Positions 25,164 through 34,661 are shown, numbered from the stretch's first letter. The stretch: DNA of 64,000 nucleotides from Chitinophagales bacterium (GCA_017303475.1 JAFLBO010000004.1:62001-126000), one strand, 5' to 3'. Made by a program: numbers and translations. Notes: generated by a model not told the origin, from the sequence alone.

Positions 25164-25499
25164 TCAGGAAGCGTCACAAAAGTCGGCGCCTTGACTGCCA
25201 TGATTTGGCAGTCCGTAAAAAATATCCCGTTTTTTTTCGCCGCCCCGGATATTCATCAAATTTTCATTGCCCACCAGGATGGAAAACTCAATTTTTACCG
25301 GTTCGGAGTAGTAATAGGATTCGGCTTGTTTGTCGTACGCAATAGGAAAGCCTTGCTCCCTCAAGTCGCTGATTAGCCGGAATACATGGCGCTCGCTGAT
25401 TTGCAATCGCTCAGCTAAGCGCTGCGGAGTTCCGGTGGCTCGTGTTCTCACTAAGTGGTCAATTCTTTGAAGCAAAAAAAGATCGGAAAACAGGTTCAT
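25164..25499 (-). CDS. HTH-domain protein in the graspetide locus
   Basis: 111 residues with an N-terminal winged helix-turn-helix of the HTH_11/DeoR kind: RLAERLQISERHVFRLISDLREQGFPI (residues ~27-53) and a wing with YYYSEPV. The C-terminal ~40 residues are unstructured-looking. It sits between the C39 exporter gene (45 bp) and the precursor gene (115 bp) on the same strand. Small HTH proteins of this kind are common beside Bacteroidota peptide exporters, and regulation of the locus is the likely role. Its base composition is balanced, unlike the AT-rich cassette that begins just downstream. Confidence 0.75.
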   Translation of the reverse strand: MNLFSDLFLLQRIDHLVRTRATGTPQRLAERLQISERHVFRLISDLREQGFPIAYDKQAESYYYSEPVKIEFSILVGNENLMNIRGGEKKRDIFYGLPNHGSQGADFCDAS

Positions 25500-25544
25500 A
25501 ATGTCGTGTTTTTGTGTTTCTCCCTATCGGGCATTTGTAAGGAG

Positions 25545-27779
25545 TTAAGCTCCCAGCTCCAGCTGGTTTTTGATTAAGTGATAATAGGCGCCTCTTTGGG
25601 CTACCAGGGTGTCGTGGTTGCCGCACTCCACCACACTGCCTTTTTCCAGCACCACTATCTGGTCGGCATGTCGCACAGTACTCAATCGGTGCGCTACAAT
25701 GACAACTGTCTTGGGAGCGGCATGCTGTTCGCTCGCTCCATGACGATAAAAAGATTGCAGGTTTTCTACAATGGCCCGTTCGTTATTGGCGTCAAGGGCA
25801 TTGGTAGCTTCATCAAAAAACAGGTAATCCGGGTTTTTATATACGGCTCTTGCAATCAGTAACCGTTGACGCTGCCCCTGGCTGATTCCGTTGCCTTGGG
25901 CGCCTATTTTGGTATTGAAGCCCAGGGGCAGGTCGTCAATAAAGCTGCGGATATTTCCCGTTTCTACAGCATCCTGCAATTTGGCAGGGTTGGGGCGCTC
26001 ATCGCACTCGGCAATATTATTGGCAATGGTATCGGAAAAAATAAAACCGTCTTGCATCACGGTTCCGCATTTCTTGCGCCACTCAGCCGGGTTCATAGCG
26101 TGCAGGGGTGTTCTGCCTACCCGGATAATCCCTTTGGTGGGCTGGTAAAATCCCAGCAGTAGTTTTAGCAAGGTTGTTTTTCCGCTTCCGCTGCTGCCTA
26201 CAATGGCTGTTACCTTTCCCTGTGGAATGTGCAGCCTGATGTCTTTTAATACATCCTCGTGCAGGGCATTGTACCTGAAAGTAACCTGGTCGAAATATAG
26301 CCCTGCATCGGCATTAAACGCCAAATCTGCGGAATTGCCAGAGGCAAATGCATTGGCCCCTTCATCCTGCACGTCGTGAATTTCGTTCAGTCGCTCCAGG
26401 CTGATCCGGGCATCCTGAGCTGCCCGGATAAAGGAGATGAATTGCTGAAGGGGAGCGTCCAGCTGACCCACCATATATTGTGTAGCCAGCATCATGCCGA
26501 GGGTCATCTGGCCGTCAATCACGGACTTCGCCGCCAGAAATACAATCAGGATGTTTTTACTTTGATTGATGAACCCTGCGCCGGCTTCCTGCCACTGAGC
26601 AAGATTGAGTGAACGGAGACTGGTATGAAAAAGTTGCGCCTGAATACCGGCCCAAATCCAGCGCCGTTTGCGCTCGGAGCCTTGCAACTTGATCTCCTGC
26701 ATACCCTGAATCAGCTCAATCAGGGTGTTGCTGTTTTCTCCTGCTTGCCGGAAACGAACGTAGTCCAGCTCTTTACGCCTGCGCAGAAAAAAGGTGATCC
26801 AGGTAATGTATAACGCAGCCGCCAGTGCAAAAACGCCAAAAATGGTAAGGTTGTAGAGCATCAAAATCGCGCTGAATACCACGAAATTGAACGCGGAAAA
26901 CATAACCGGTAAGGCAGATTGGGTCAGGAAATTTTCAATGCGACTCTGATCGCCAATGCGTTGCATTAAATCGCCGGTCATCTTGGAATCAAAAAAGCCA
27001 ATGGGCAGCCGCATCAGCTTGGCGAGAAAATCGCTCACCATGGAAACGTTGATTCGTGTACCAATGAACAGCAAAATCCGGCTTTGTAGAAACTGCACCA
27101 CAATCTGGCTAAAAAACAGCATAAACTGCGCCAGCAAAATCAAATAGATAAAGTCAATGCTTCGGTTGTTGATCCCGAAATCCACAATACTTTGGGTCAG
27201 CAGTGGGAAAATCAGCATAAACACACTGCCCAAAGCCATACCTATAAGTAGCTGCATCACCAGCTTTTTGTGTGGTCTGATGTATTCCAGCAGATTTCCA
27301 AGTCCTTTTCCGGATTGTTCGGTTACCTTGCCATGGCGATAAAATGCCGGTGTGGGTTCCAGCAGGATCAAAATGCCCTGTTCTACATCGCTCAGCCAGG
27401 ATTTCTCAAAATCCTTTCGGCCAAGCTTGAATTTGCCGGCGGCCGGATCGGCAATCCATACATGGTTTTGAGTGACTTTGTACACCACTACAAAGTGGTT
27501 CTGGTTCCAGTGCGCTACACATGGCAGCGGGGCATTGACCGGGCATGCAGTATCTATTCCGGTATCAAAAGGAACCTTAACGGTCATTGTTCTGAAGCCA
27601 ATAGCCTCAGCGGCCTCCATAATGCCCAGCGCTGATACGCCTTCCCGGCTGATATAGCTGCGCTCGCGCAGGTAGGTTAGAGGAAATTGACGGCCATGAG
27701 CAGCCGCTACCATCATCAGGCAGGTAGGGCCGCAATCCATAGCATCTCTTTGACGGTAATAGGGGAATGTATGAAGCAT
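25545..27779 (-). CDS. C39 peptidase-containing ABC exporter
   Basis: About 744 residues from the ATG at 27779, which places the peptidase domain first as in the family; the longer frame adds a spurious N-terminus. The C39 domain shows Cys16 in MDCGPTCLMMV, NHFVVVYKV with the catalytic His, and IADPAAG with the Asp. A six-helix export domain (~160-450) follows, then an ATPase with Walker A GSSGSGKTTLL, signature SQGQRQRLLIARA, Walker B YLFFDEATNALD and a switch His in VIVAHRLSTV. It should cut the precursor after Gly-Gly and export the product, with the HlyD protein at 19261-20568. Confidence 0.93.
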   Translation of the reverse strand: MLHTFPYYRQRDAMDCGPTCLMMVAAAHGRQFPLTYLRERSYISREGVSALGIMEAAEAIGFRTMTVKVPFDTGIDTACPVNAPLPCVAHWNQNHFVVVYKVTQNHVWIADPAAGKFKLGRKDFEKSWLSDVEQGILILLEPTPAFYRHGKVTEQSGKGLGNLLEYIRPHKKLVMQLLIGMALGSVFMLIFPLLTQSIVDFGINNRSIDFIYLILLAQFMLFFSQIVVQFLQSRILLFIGTRINVSMVSDFLAKLMRLPIGFFDSKMTGDLMQRIGDQSRIENFLTQSALPVMFSAFNFVVFSAILMLYNLTIFGVFALAAALYITWITFFLRRRKELDYVRFRQAGENSNTLIELIQGMQEIKLQGSERKRRWIWAGIQAQLFHTSLRSLNLAQWQEAGAGFINQSKNILIVFLAAKSVIDGQMTLGMMLATQYMVGQLDAPLQQFISFIRAAQDARISLERLNEIHDVQDEGANAFASGNSADLAFNADAGLYFDQVTFRYNALHEDVLKDIRLHIPQGKVTAIVGSSGSGKTTLLKLLLGFYQPTKGIIRVGRTPLHAMNPAEWRKKCGTVMQDGFIFSDTIANNIAECDERPNPAKLQDAVETGNIRSFIDDLPLGFNTKIGAQGNGISQGQRQRLLIARAVYKNPDYLFFDEATNALDANNERAIVENLQSFYRHGASEQHAAPKTVVIVAHRLSTVRHADQIVVLEKGSVVECGNHDTLVAQRGAYYHLIKNQLELGA

Positions 27780-27807
27780 GTAATTAAAGGATAAAAATAT
27801 AACAATA

Positions 27808-27838
27808 CAAATGTAATGAAAAAAAAACCAAAACGCAA
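27808..27838 (-). promoter_or_regulatory. Promoter of the graspetide locus
   Basis: On the minus strand a TTG (27836-27838) is followed after 20 nt by TACATTTG (27808-27815). This matches the Bacteroidota -33/-7 spacing. The 5' leader would be ~25-30 nt. Confidence 0.5.
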
Positions 27839-27867
27839 GTTTAAAGCTGACCAATATTGATATTTAA

Positions 27868-28164
27868 CATAATTGCCCAAGGATTGGTGCCAACATTTTC
27901 GGGTGGAGAAAAAGCGCCTGTTTGGAATATAAGCAGCTTGACTATGTTATGATGCGAATCAAAGGAGCATCATCACGCGAAATTAATCTGGCTTTAAACA
28001 GGACAGGAGCCTTGTGGGCAAAAGATAGTTATGACCATTATGTGCGCACTGAGGAAGAATGGCTGCGTATTCTACATTATATTCTGCAAAATCCCGTGAA
28101 AGCCAGGATAGTACATCAATGGAAGGAGCATCCATTCACTTTTTGCCATCCAGCACTTTTATGA
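27868..28164 (+). pseudogene. Relic of a REP-associated (IS200-like) tyrosine transposase
   Basis: The open frame runs from just after a TAA at 27865-27867 to TGA at 28162-28164. It reads RIKGASSREINLALNR, LWAKDSYDHYVRTEEEWLRI and HYILQNPVKARIVHQWKEHP, the C-terminal third of RAYT/TnpA-REP proteins. The N-terminal part with the HUH motif is missing, and I find no start or remnant upstream. Two copies of a GC-rich 17-bp repeat follow directly (28162-28213). Probably dead. Confidence 0.7.
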
Positions 28165-28213
28165 ACCCGCCGGTACGGTGTGTGTGAGTCGGCGGCTGAA
28201 CCCGCCGGTACGG
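28162..28213 (+). repeat. Direct repeat beside the transposase relic
   Basis: TGAACCCGCCGGTACGG occurs at 28162-28178 and again at 28197-28213. The first copy includes the relic's stop codon. Confidence 0.7.
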
Positions 28214-28219
28214 GGAGGG

Positions 28220-31200
28220 CTACTCCGTTTTACTCCAGGGCGCAGCACTCCGCTTCTTGCCACTCAACAACAAATACATCACCGGTATCACAAACAAGGT
28301 CAAAATCAAGGAAAACATCAAACCGCCTACTACCACTACCCCCAATCCAATACGACTCGTACTGGCCGCGCCCAGCGACATGGCGATGGGCAATGCGCCC
28401 AGAGCCGTGGCCAGGGTGGTCATGAGGATCGGGCGCAGGCGTGCCTGCGCGGCCTCCCAAACGGCCTGACTCTTGGGCATGCCGGCGTCGCGTTTCTGGT
28501 TGGCAAATTCCACAATCAGGATACCATTCTTGGTTACCAAACCAATCAGCATGATCATACCAATCTGGGAGAAAATGTTGAAGGTGTTGTCGGTGGCCCA
28601 CAAACTCAGGTACGCACCCGCAATAGCAAGCGGAACCGTAAGCATGATGATGAGCGGATCGCGGAAACTTTCAAACTGCGCAGCCAGAATGAGGTAAATG
28701 AGCATCAGGGCCAGCAGGAAAGCAAAAGAGGTGTTGCCGCTGCTCTCGCGGAAATCGCGCGACGGACCGCTCAGGTCGGTCTGGAACGACTCGTCCAGTA
28801 CACTGGCAGCAATGCGTTCCATGGCTTCAATGCCCTCGCCCAGGGTTTTGCCCGGCGCCGGGGCTGCACTGATGGTGGCAGATTTGTAGCGGTTGTGGTG
28901 ATACAATTGCGGCGGATTGCTGGTTTCCTCAAACTTCACAATGTTATCCAGCTGTACCATTTCGCCGCGGTTGTTGCGTACGTAGAGCGAGGCCAGATCC
29001 AGCGGTTCATCGCGGTTAGCCCGGTCTACCTGACCAATTACCTGGTATTGACGGCCATTTTGCAGGAAATACCCAAAACGCCTGCCGGAAAGCGCCAGCT
29101 GAATGGTTTGACTTACATCCAGCACACTTACGCCCAGCTCAGCAGCCTTGAGTCGGTCTATGATGACCTGCAATTCCGGTTTGTTGAATTTCAGGTTTAC
29201 GTCTACGTTGGCAAAAGTGGGATCCTTACGTGCTTCATCCAGGAATTTGGGAATAACCGTTTTCAGTTTTTCAAAATCCAGGGTCTGTATCACAAACTGC
29301 ACCGGCAGGCCACGCCCGAAACCAATGGTAATGGTTTCTTCCTGCGATGGAAACATACGCGCTTCCGGCATTTTTCGGGTCATAGACAGCAGTTGGTTGT
29401 AAATCTCCATCTGACTCCGCTCTCGCTCCTGCGGGTCGGTGAGCAGCAAACTCACAAAACCGGAGTTGGTGCTGGCAGCGCCAAAACCCGGAGCCGTGAT
29501 ACCGAAAACCATGCTTTTTTCCGGAATAGAATCCATGATCCGTTGCGCAAGATTGTACACAATGGACTCCATTTTATCATAATCGGTACCTTCCGGTGCC
29601 GTAAGGTTGGTCCGTATGATGTTGCGGTCTTCCAATGGCGCTAATTCACTCTTTACTTTTCCCTGAAAATACCAGATCATGCCGAAGCAAGCCAATAAAA
29701 TGCCCAGACTCAGCCACTTGAAGCGTAAGAAGGAGCGCAAGCTGTTGCCGTAAATACGCTCCATGCCGGCAAAAAACGGCTCGGTTACGGTGTAAAACCA
29801 GCCATGGGTTTTCACGTTGCCACCCAGTTTAACGTTGAGTACCGGTGTGAGGGTCAGGGATACAAAGGCGGAAATCAATACCGCACCGGCCACTACAATA
29901 CCGAATTCCCGGAACAAACGCCCGGTAAAGCCCTGCAAAAAGATCACCGGAATGAATACCACGGCCAGGGTAATGGAGGTACTGATTACCGCAAAAAAGA
30001 TCTCTTTGGTGCCTTCCCGCGCTGCCGTCCATTTGTCCATGCCGGCCTCTCGTTTTTTAAAGATATTCTCTGTTACCACAATCCCGTCGTCTACCACCAG
30101 ACCGGTTGCCAGTACAATGGCCAGCAGGGTTAACACATTGATACTGAACCCAAAAAGCCACATCAGGAAGAACGCGCCAATCAAAGACACCGGAATGTCG
30201 ATCAAGGGGCGCAGGGCAATAATCCAGTTGCGGAAAAACAGGTAAATGATCAATACCACCAGTCCGATGGCAATGAACAGGGTTTCGGTTACCTCGCTGA
30301 TGGCCCGGCGGATGAAGCGGCTTTTGTCAATGCCCACGTTCATCACGATGTCTTCCGGCAATTCCTCCTGTATTTGCTCGTAGCGGCGGTAAAACTCGTC
30401 GGTAATTTCCACCCAGTTGCTGCCGGGCTGTGGAATAATGGCCAGCGAAACGCCTTGAACCAGGTTCCGTCGGGCGCCGGTTTCTTCATTTTCCGGTCCG
30501 AGTATGGCCTCGCCAATGTCGCGGAAGCGAATGGTGCTTCCAGCGCTTTGGCGTATAATCATATTGTTGAAATCGTCTTCAGTTTGCAGTCTGCCGAAGG
30601 TTTTAACGGTCATTTCAGTGGCATCGCCGCGCACTTTACCACCGGGCAATTCCACGTTTTCCCGGGTGAGGGCTGTCAGTACATCCTGGGCGGTGAGTCC
30701 GTAAGCTGCCATCCTGGCCGGGTCCATCCACAGGCGCATGGCAGGCAGTTTGGAGCCAAAAACGTTAGCCGCAGATACCCCGGGTATGGTTTGTACTTTT
30801 TCCCGAATCACGTTTTCTGCATAGTCCGAAAGCTCCATAATGCTTCGGGTACTACTCTGGATGGGCACAAAAAGAATGGGATCCCCGCTGGCGTCGGCTT
30901 TGGTTACCACGGGTGGCGCATCGATGTCTTGCGGGAGGTTTCGCTGGGCCTGACTCACCTTGTCGCGCACGTCGTTGGCCGCCTGTTCGAGGTCTACGCC
31001 GAGGTCAAACTCCACTGTAATGTTACTGTTGCCAAGCGCGGAGGAACTGGAAATGGTGCGGATACCGGCAATACCGTTGATGGCGCGTTCCAGGGGTTCG
31101 GTTACCTGACTTTCTATCACTTCGGCATTGGCGCCGGTATAGTTGGTGCGCACGGTAATATTGGGCGGGTCAATGGCGGGATATTCCCGAACGCCCAGAA

Positions 31201-31291
31201 AAGTGTACCCAACTGCGCCGAAAAACACAATCAGGATACTCATTACAGTGGCAAATACCGGCCGACGAAGCGAAAAATCAGGTAAGCTCAT
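28220..31291 (-). CDS. RND-family efflux pump inner-membrane subunit
   Basis: About 1023 residues from the ATG at 31291 (MSLPDFSLRRPVFATVMSI); the longer frame is not supported. The typical RND plan is visible: FFGAVGYTFLGVREYPAIDPP after helix 1, AQRNLPQDID in the porter domain, the proton-relay motif GLVVDDGIVVTENI in TM4, and the late FVIPVMYLL in TM12. The order of porter loops resembles HAE1/MdtB-like pumps. Unlike the pump at 2379-5735, no adaptor or TolC gene is adjacent, so it must use partners encoded elsewhere. Confidence 0.92.
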   Translation of the reverse strand: MSLPDFSLRRPVFATVMSILIVFFGAVGYTFLGVREYPAIDPPNITVRTNYTGANAEVIESQVTEPLERAINGIAGIRTISSSSALGNSNITVEFDLGVDLEQAANDVRDKVSQAQRNLPQDIDAPPVVTKADASGDPILFVPIQSSTRSIMELSDYAENVIREKVQTIPGVSAANVFGSKLPAMRLWMDPARMAAYGLTAQDVLTALTRENVELPGGKVRGDATEMTVKTFGRLQTEDDFNNMIIRQSAGSTIRFRDIGEAILGPENEETGARRNLVQGVSLAIIPQPGSNWVEITDEFYRRYEQIQEELPEDIVMNVGIDKSRFIRRAISEVTETLFIAIGLVVLIIYLFFRNWIIALRPLIDIPVSLIGAFFLMWLFGFSINVLTLLAIVLATGLVVDDGIVVTENIFKKREAGMDKWTAAREGTKEIFFAVISTSITLAVVFIPVIFLQGFTGRLFREFGIVVAGAVLISAFVSLTLTPVLNVKLGGNVKTHGWFYTVTEPFFAGMERIYGNSLRSFLRFKWLSLGILLACFGMIWYFQGKVKSELAPLEDRNIIRTNLTAPEGTDYDKMESIVYNLAQRIMDSIPEKSMVFGITAPGFGAASTNSGFVSLLLTDPQERERSQMEIYNQLLSMTRKMPEARMFPSQEETITIGFGRGLPVQFVIQTLDFEKLKTVIPKFLDEARKDPTFANVDVNLKFNKPELQVIIDRLKAAELGVSVLDVSQTIQLALSGRRFGYFLQNGRQYQVIGQVDRANRDEPLDLASLYVRNNRGEMVQLDNIVKFEETSNPPQLYHHNRYKSATISAAPAPGKTLGEGIEAMERIAASVLDESFQTDLSGPSRDFRESSGNTSFAFLLALMLIYLILAAQFESFRDPLIIMLTVPLAIAGAYLSLWATDNTFNIFSQIGMIMLIGLVTKNGILIVEFANQKRDAGMPKSQAVWEAAQARLRPILMTTLATALGALPIAMSLGAASTSRIGLGVVVVGGLMFSLILTLFVIPVMYLLLSGKKRSAAPWSKTE

Positions 31292-31304
31292 AAAATGCAA
31301 AAAA

Positions 31305-31355
31305 GTAGCCCCGGCGGGGCGGTAACATTGGTAGCCCCGGCGGGGCGCTAACATT
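31305..31355. repeat. Tandem 25-bp palindromic repeat upstream of the RND gene
   Basis: Two 25-bp copies (31305-31329, 31331-31355), differing at one base, each contain the palindrome GCCCCGGCGGGGC followed by TAACATT. They lie in the 5' region of the pump gene and could fold as two stem-loops. Confidence 0.75.
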
Positions 31356-31418
31356 AATAGGCTAAGGTCCGAATTGGTTCATAAACAAGGGAATAAATTT
31401 GTTTTAGACCTCCGAGGT

Positions 31419-32879
31419 CTATGGCCGCTCCGCATGCTTATTCCGCAAATCCACATTCACCAGTATTGCCGCCGAAAGAAAAAACAAGGAACCAATCTTA
31501 TCCGTTTCAATAAAATCGTTCATCAACATGAGGATATTGATCAGCACAAAACACAGCAGCGCCGACAATAACGCCACCCGAATCCGGATTTCTCTGGTTT
31601 GATGATAGATTTTCTCCCCTTTCAACATCACCACCACGCAAAACAGCAGGAAAAAAAACAAACCAGGTAATCCTTCCTCCACAGCCATCATCAAAAAATA
31701 ATTGTGCGTGCTGCTCTGCTCCGGGTTGTCCGACACGTAAGTGCGGAAACTGGTCACGGTGTAATTTTTGTAATAGGTATAAAAGGTAGCCGGGCCAAAA
31801 CCCATCATTGGCCGGTCCTGTATCATATAACTGGCTGCTACCCACCGGTAAACCCGCTCCATAGTAGATATATCTTCCAGCTTGGTGGTTGCCTCCAACA
31901 GTCGGTCAAAACGCTGGTGGGAAATGGTTTTTTCAAATTCAGGCGCAAAAAGCAACCAGTTGTTGTCGGTCCTTAAAAACACCACAAAACCTGCGAAAAA
32001 CAGTGCCGCAGCCACAAGAGCCGCTTTCATCCAGCGCAATCGCACCACCCAATACACGCAAATAGCCAATACCAGAGCGCCGTAAGCTGCCCGTGTATAC
32101 GCAAAATTGATACCCACCAGCAACACCAGCACCCCCAGCACCAGCCACCACCAGGATGGCGAAAAACGGCGGTACCAGTACGTGCCATACCACACAAATG
32201 GCAGGAAAATAGCGAGCAAACAGGCATACATCACGTGGTTGCGGAAAAAAGGCTCCAGACAACCGTTGATGGATTCAAAAGAAAAATCGTAGCCTGCGTG
32301 ACGGTACACAATTGAAATGGTGGCAAAAAACAGGGGGACAAAAAACCACCAGAGTAAAGCCCTGAAATCGCGTTCATCGTTCAGAAAACGCCCGGCCCAG
32401 AAATAAAAAACAACCACATACCAGCCCTTGGCCAGCATGGATTTAAACGAAATCAGCAGGTTTTGGGAGGTTACCACGGTGAGCATCAGCCAAAACAAAT
32501 GCGCGAATAGCGCCAGGGTAATGGGGTGTCGAAGGAAACCAACATCCACCTTGCGCCAGTTTTGCGGAAACCAGATCAGTCCCGCCAGCGTAAGTACCCA
32601 CATCAGCGGCTCCGAAGGCAAATCCGTAGCCAAACCTCCCGGCAACGATACCTCCGTAGAAATGGGAATACAACCCAGCATCAGGAAAAAAACCTTCCTG
32701 AAATCAACCAAAGCCAGCCACAACAAACCCACCCCAAATGGCGCCAGCGCAATATAAGGCATCTCCAAAGCCAGTCCCGCCCAAATACACGCCAAACTCA
32801 GGACAATAAACGCCACCACCAGCCGCCCTTGCGGATGACTTTCCGGAACGGAAAATAAGCGGTTGACGAGTTTTAGCAT
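31419..32879 (-). CDS. O-antigen ligase/polymerase family membrane protein
   Basis: A 486-residue polytopic protein with about ten to twelve hydrophobic helices. A large periplasmic loop near residues 290-400 contains MERVYRWVAASYMIQDRPMMGFG and STHNYFLMMAVEEGLPGL, the signature of Wzy_C/WaaL-type proteins. These move or polymerise lipid-linked polysaccharides at the outer face of the inner membrane. The Wzz-like gene 543 bp upstream on the same strand supports a surface-polysaccharide role. The ATG at 32879 gives MLKLVNRLFSVPESH, a plausible cytoplasmic N-terminus. Whether it is a ligase or a polymerase cannot be settled. Confidence 0.85.
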   Translation of the reverse strand: MLKLVNRLFSVPESHPQGRLVVAFIVLSLACIWAGLALEMPYIALAPFGVGLLWLALVDFRKVFFLMLGCIPISTEVSLPGGLATDLPSEPLMWVLTLAGLIWFPQNWRKVDVGFLRHPITLALFAHLFWLMLTVVTSQNLLISFKSMLAKGWYVVVFYFWAGRFLNDERDFRALLWWFFVPLFFATISIVYRHAGYDFSFESINGCLEPFFRNHVMYACLLAIFLPFVWYGTYWYRRFSPSWWWLVLGVLVLLVGINFAYTRAAYGALVLAICVYWVVRLRWMKAALVAAALFFAGFVVFLRTDNNWLLFAPEFEKTISHQRFDRLLEATTKLEDISTMERVYRWVAASYMIQDRPMMGFGPATFYTYYKNYTVTSFRTYVSDNPEQSSTHNYFLMMAVEEGLPGLFFFLLFCVVVMLKGEKIYHQTREIRIRVALLSALLCFVLINILMLMNDFIETDKIGSLFFLSAAILVNVDLRNKHAERP

Positions 32880-32891
32880 GTTTGTTATTTT

Positions 32892-32936
32892 ATGGTCATT
32901 TGGTGGTCATTTGGGGGTCATTTAAGGTCATTTTGG
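32892..32936 (+). repeat. Short GGTCATTT array upstream of the O-antigen ligase gene
   Basis: Four GGTCATTT units with variable 1-5-nt linkers, in inverted orientation relative to the array at 33255-33410. The 32880-33422 gap contains these two arrays, a long hairpin (33025-33124) and shared mosaic repeat modules, but no gene. Confidence 0.8.
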
Positions 32937-33024
32937 GGCGAAACCCAGCCTGGGTTCTCGTTGTTTTTAGCATACTGAGATTTTTGGGGCCAGAATCACC
33001 GTGATCCATCAATCCGTACGCTTT

Positions 33025-33124
33025 CTGCGAAAATCTGCGTGAGAATCTGTGAAAATCTGCGGGAAACCCAACGCGCGCGAGGTTTCCCGCAGATTTTCAC
33101 AGATTCTCACGCAGATTTTCGCAG
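33025..33124. repeat. Perfect 44-bp inverted repeat
   Basis: Arms 33025-33068 and 33081-33124 are exact complements (built from AAAATCTGCG/CGCAGATTTT modules) around a GC-rich 12-nt loop. The same modules occur in the ~160-bp repeats at 48964-49364. Sequence to ~33235 resembles the distal part of that repeat (ATAGATC, CTCTGGATAACAAC). Confidence 0.85.
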
Positions 33125-33254
33125 AGACGTTCGGCTGGGCATTATATCTTGGTTTGGCCATATGCTAATGACACGCTGTGTTATGGTGGTATAGATCGCT
33201 TTCCTAAGAGTCTGTTGGCCTCTGGATAACAACCCACACTGACCAAAGCCCACC

Positions 33255-33410
33255 AAATGACCTTAAATGACCCCCAAATGACCTTAAATGACCCCCAAAT
33301 GACCTTAAATGACCCCCAAATGACCTTAAATGACCCAAATGACCCCTAAATGACCCCCAAATGACCCCAAAATGACCCCTAAATGACCCCAAAATGACCC
33401 TAAATGACCA
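33255..33410 (-). repeat. AAATGACC array after the Wzz-like gene
   Basis: About 14 units of AAATGACC with CCC, TT or CCT linkers. Read in the sense of the Wzz-like gene they are GGTCATTT repeats that start ~12 nt after its stop. Confidence 0.88.
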
Positions 33411-33422
33411 ACCTCCCTTACT

Positions 33423-34547
33423 CTACCTATGCTCCAGTTCCTTCCAGTTCACATCCCTGTAAGCATCGGCCAGAAGCGCCGCCAGTAAGGTGAAAAGGAA
33501 CGCAGCAACTACCGCCCCTATCACAATCATGCTGCGCTTTGGGCGCTGCTTTATCATGGCCGGCTCGGCTGGAACTACTAATTGTACAGCAGGTATTTTG
33601 GTATTGTAAGCGGCCAGAATCTGGTTGTAACGCTCCAGATCAAAACTGAACTGCTTGCGCGCCTGATTGTGCAAATCGTTGGCTATCGACACCTTGCCTA
33701 TGCCTTCATTGTAATCCCGGATACTCAAAACTCCGTCCTTAGGTTGCCGCGATAACAACATGTCTCGCTGCCGCATAGCGCCGCGCAGATTGGCCTTGAT
33801 GTATTCCACCGTATCGGCCGGTATCAGCGGGTTGCCGTTCAGTACCTCAAGTCGCGCGCGATTGCGCGCAATGTCTTCCTCCGCCCTGCTGAGCTGCTCT
33901 GCAAGTTGCTCGCCCTGAAAACCGCCGGCATAAATGTGGTACTCGGATTGAATGGTCCTAAGACTGTCGCCCAAACGCAACAGTTCAGCGTTTTTGCGTT
34001 TGAGATTCACATCAAACGACGCCAGCAATTGCGCCTGACTGTTTTTGGTGAGCCGCTGGGCAATCTCGTCAATTTTTTCCCGGGCGCCGTTGGCCAGATC
34101 AGAAGCCAGTTTCGGATCAGTATCTTCTACCGTTAATTCAATGGCGTCGTTTTTGTTTTTTTGTACACTATACAACTCCCGGAATTTCAGTCGCGCCCAA
34201 TGCCGGCCATCCGCGCTGCTGGAATCAATGTCGTAATGTGCAAACAACTGGTAACGATCAATCATGTAATCCACCAGTTCATTGCTGGACCCAATTTCCA
34301 GCAACCGATCCACATCGCGGTCGGTACCAAAGTACTCCGTGACCTTGGTCATGGCGCCAAAAATCAGTTCGGGTTTGGAAAGATCCTGGTTGGCAGGGTA
34401 AAAAATGGTGGTTGACCGGAAATAATTATCCATTCGCAAGGCCAGTGCCGCACTGCCGATCAGGGCAATCAGACAAACATTGCGAAGGGCTTTTCTCCAG
34501 CGGTAAATCGTTCCAAATACGCCGAGGAGTGTGTCGCGGTTGCTCAT
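33423..34547 (-). CDS. Wzz/chain-length determinant-like protein
   Basis: About 374 residues from the ATG at 34547; the open frame runs 78 codons further but shows no family features there. An N-terminal membrane helix (~25-45, VCLIALIGSAALAL), a periplasmic domain with long coiled-coil helices (~130-290, AQLLASFDVNLKRKNAELLRL and EQLSRAEEDIARNRARLEVL) and a C-terminal membrane helix (SMIVIGAVVAAFLFTLLAALL) match polysaccharide co-polymerases. It would control polymer length for the O-antigen ligase/polymerase system downstream. No kinase domain is attached. Confidence 0.85.
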   Translation of the reverse strand: MSNRDTLLGVFGTIYRWRKALRNVCLIALIGSAALALRMDNYFRSTTIFYPANQDLSKPELIFGAMTKVTEYFGTDRDVDRLLEIGSSNELVDYMIDRYQLFAHYDIDSSSADGRHWARLKFRELYSVQKNKNDAIELTVEDTDPKLASDLANGAREKIDEIAQRLTKNSQAQLLASFDVNLKRKNAELLRLGDSLRTIQSEYHIYAGGFQGEQLAEQLSRAEEDIARNRARLEVLNGNPLIPADTVEYIKANLRGAMRQRDMLLSRQPKDGVLSIRDYNEGIGKVSIANDLHNQARKQFSFDLERYNQILAAYNTKIPAVQLVVPAEPAMIKQRPKRSMIVIGAVVAAFLFTLLAALLADAYRDVNWKELEHR

Positions 34548-34632
34548 ATTGTTGAGAAAAATGCTTGGGGCTGTTGTGCAGAACGACCGGCACAGGCAAA
34601 ACGTTGCTACTGCCGGACGCAAAAAAGAGCCG

Positions 34633-34661
34633 CAAAAGTAGCAATAATCAGCGCCAAACAA
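34633..34661 (-). promoter_or_regulatory. Candidate promoter of the Wzz-like gene
   Basis: TTG at 34659-34661 and TACTTTTG at 34633-34640 are separated by 18 nt on the minus strand. The leader would be ~80 nt. In the rest of the 346-bp divergent gap before sprA I see no other feature. Confidence 0.4.

Noticed and set aside
28178..29644. 488-codon plus-strand frame opposite the second RND gene
   Set aside because: Antisense shadow; the minus-strand frame is a clear RND pump.
33204..33392. Open frame encoding a repetitive HLRSFGG peptide
   Set aside because: It is a translation of the AAATGACC array and flanking repeat; no start context or family.
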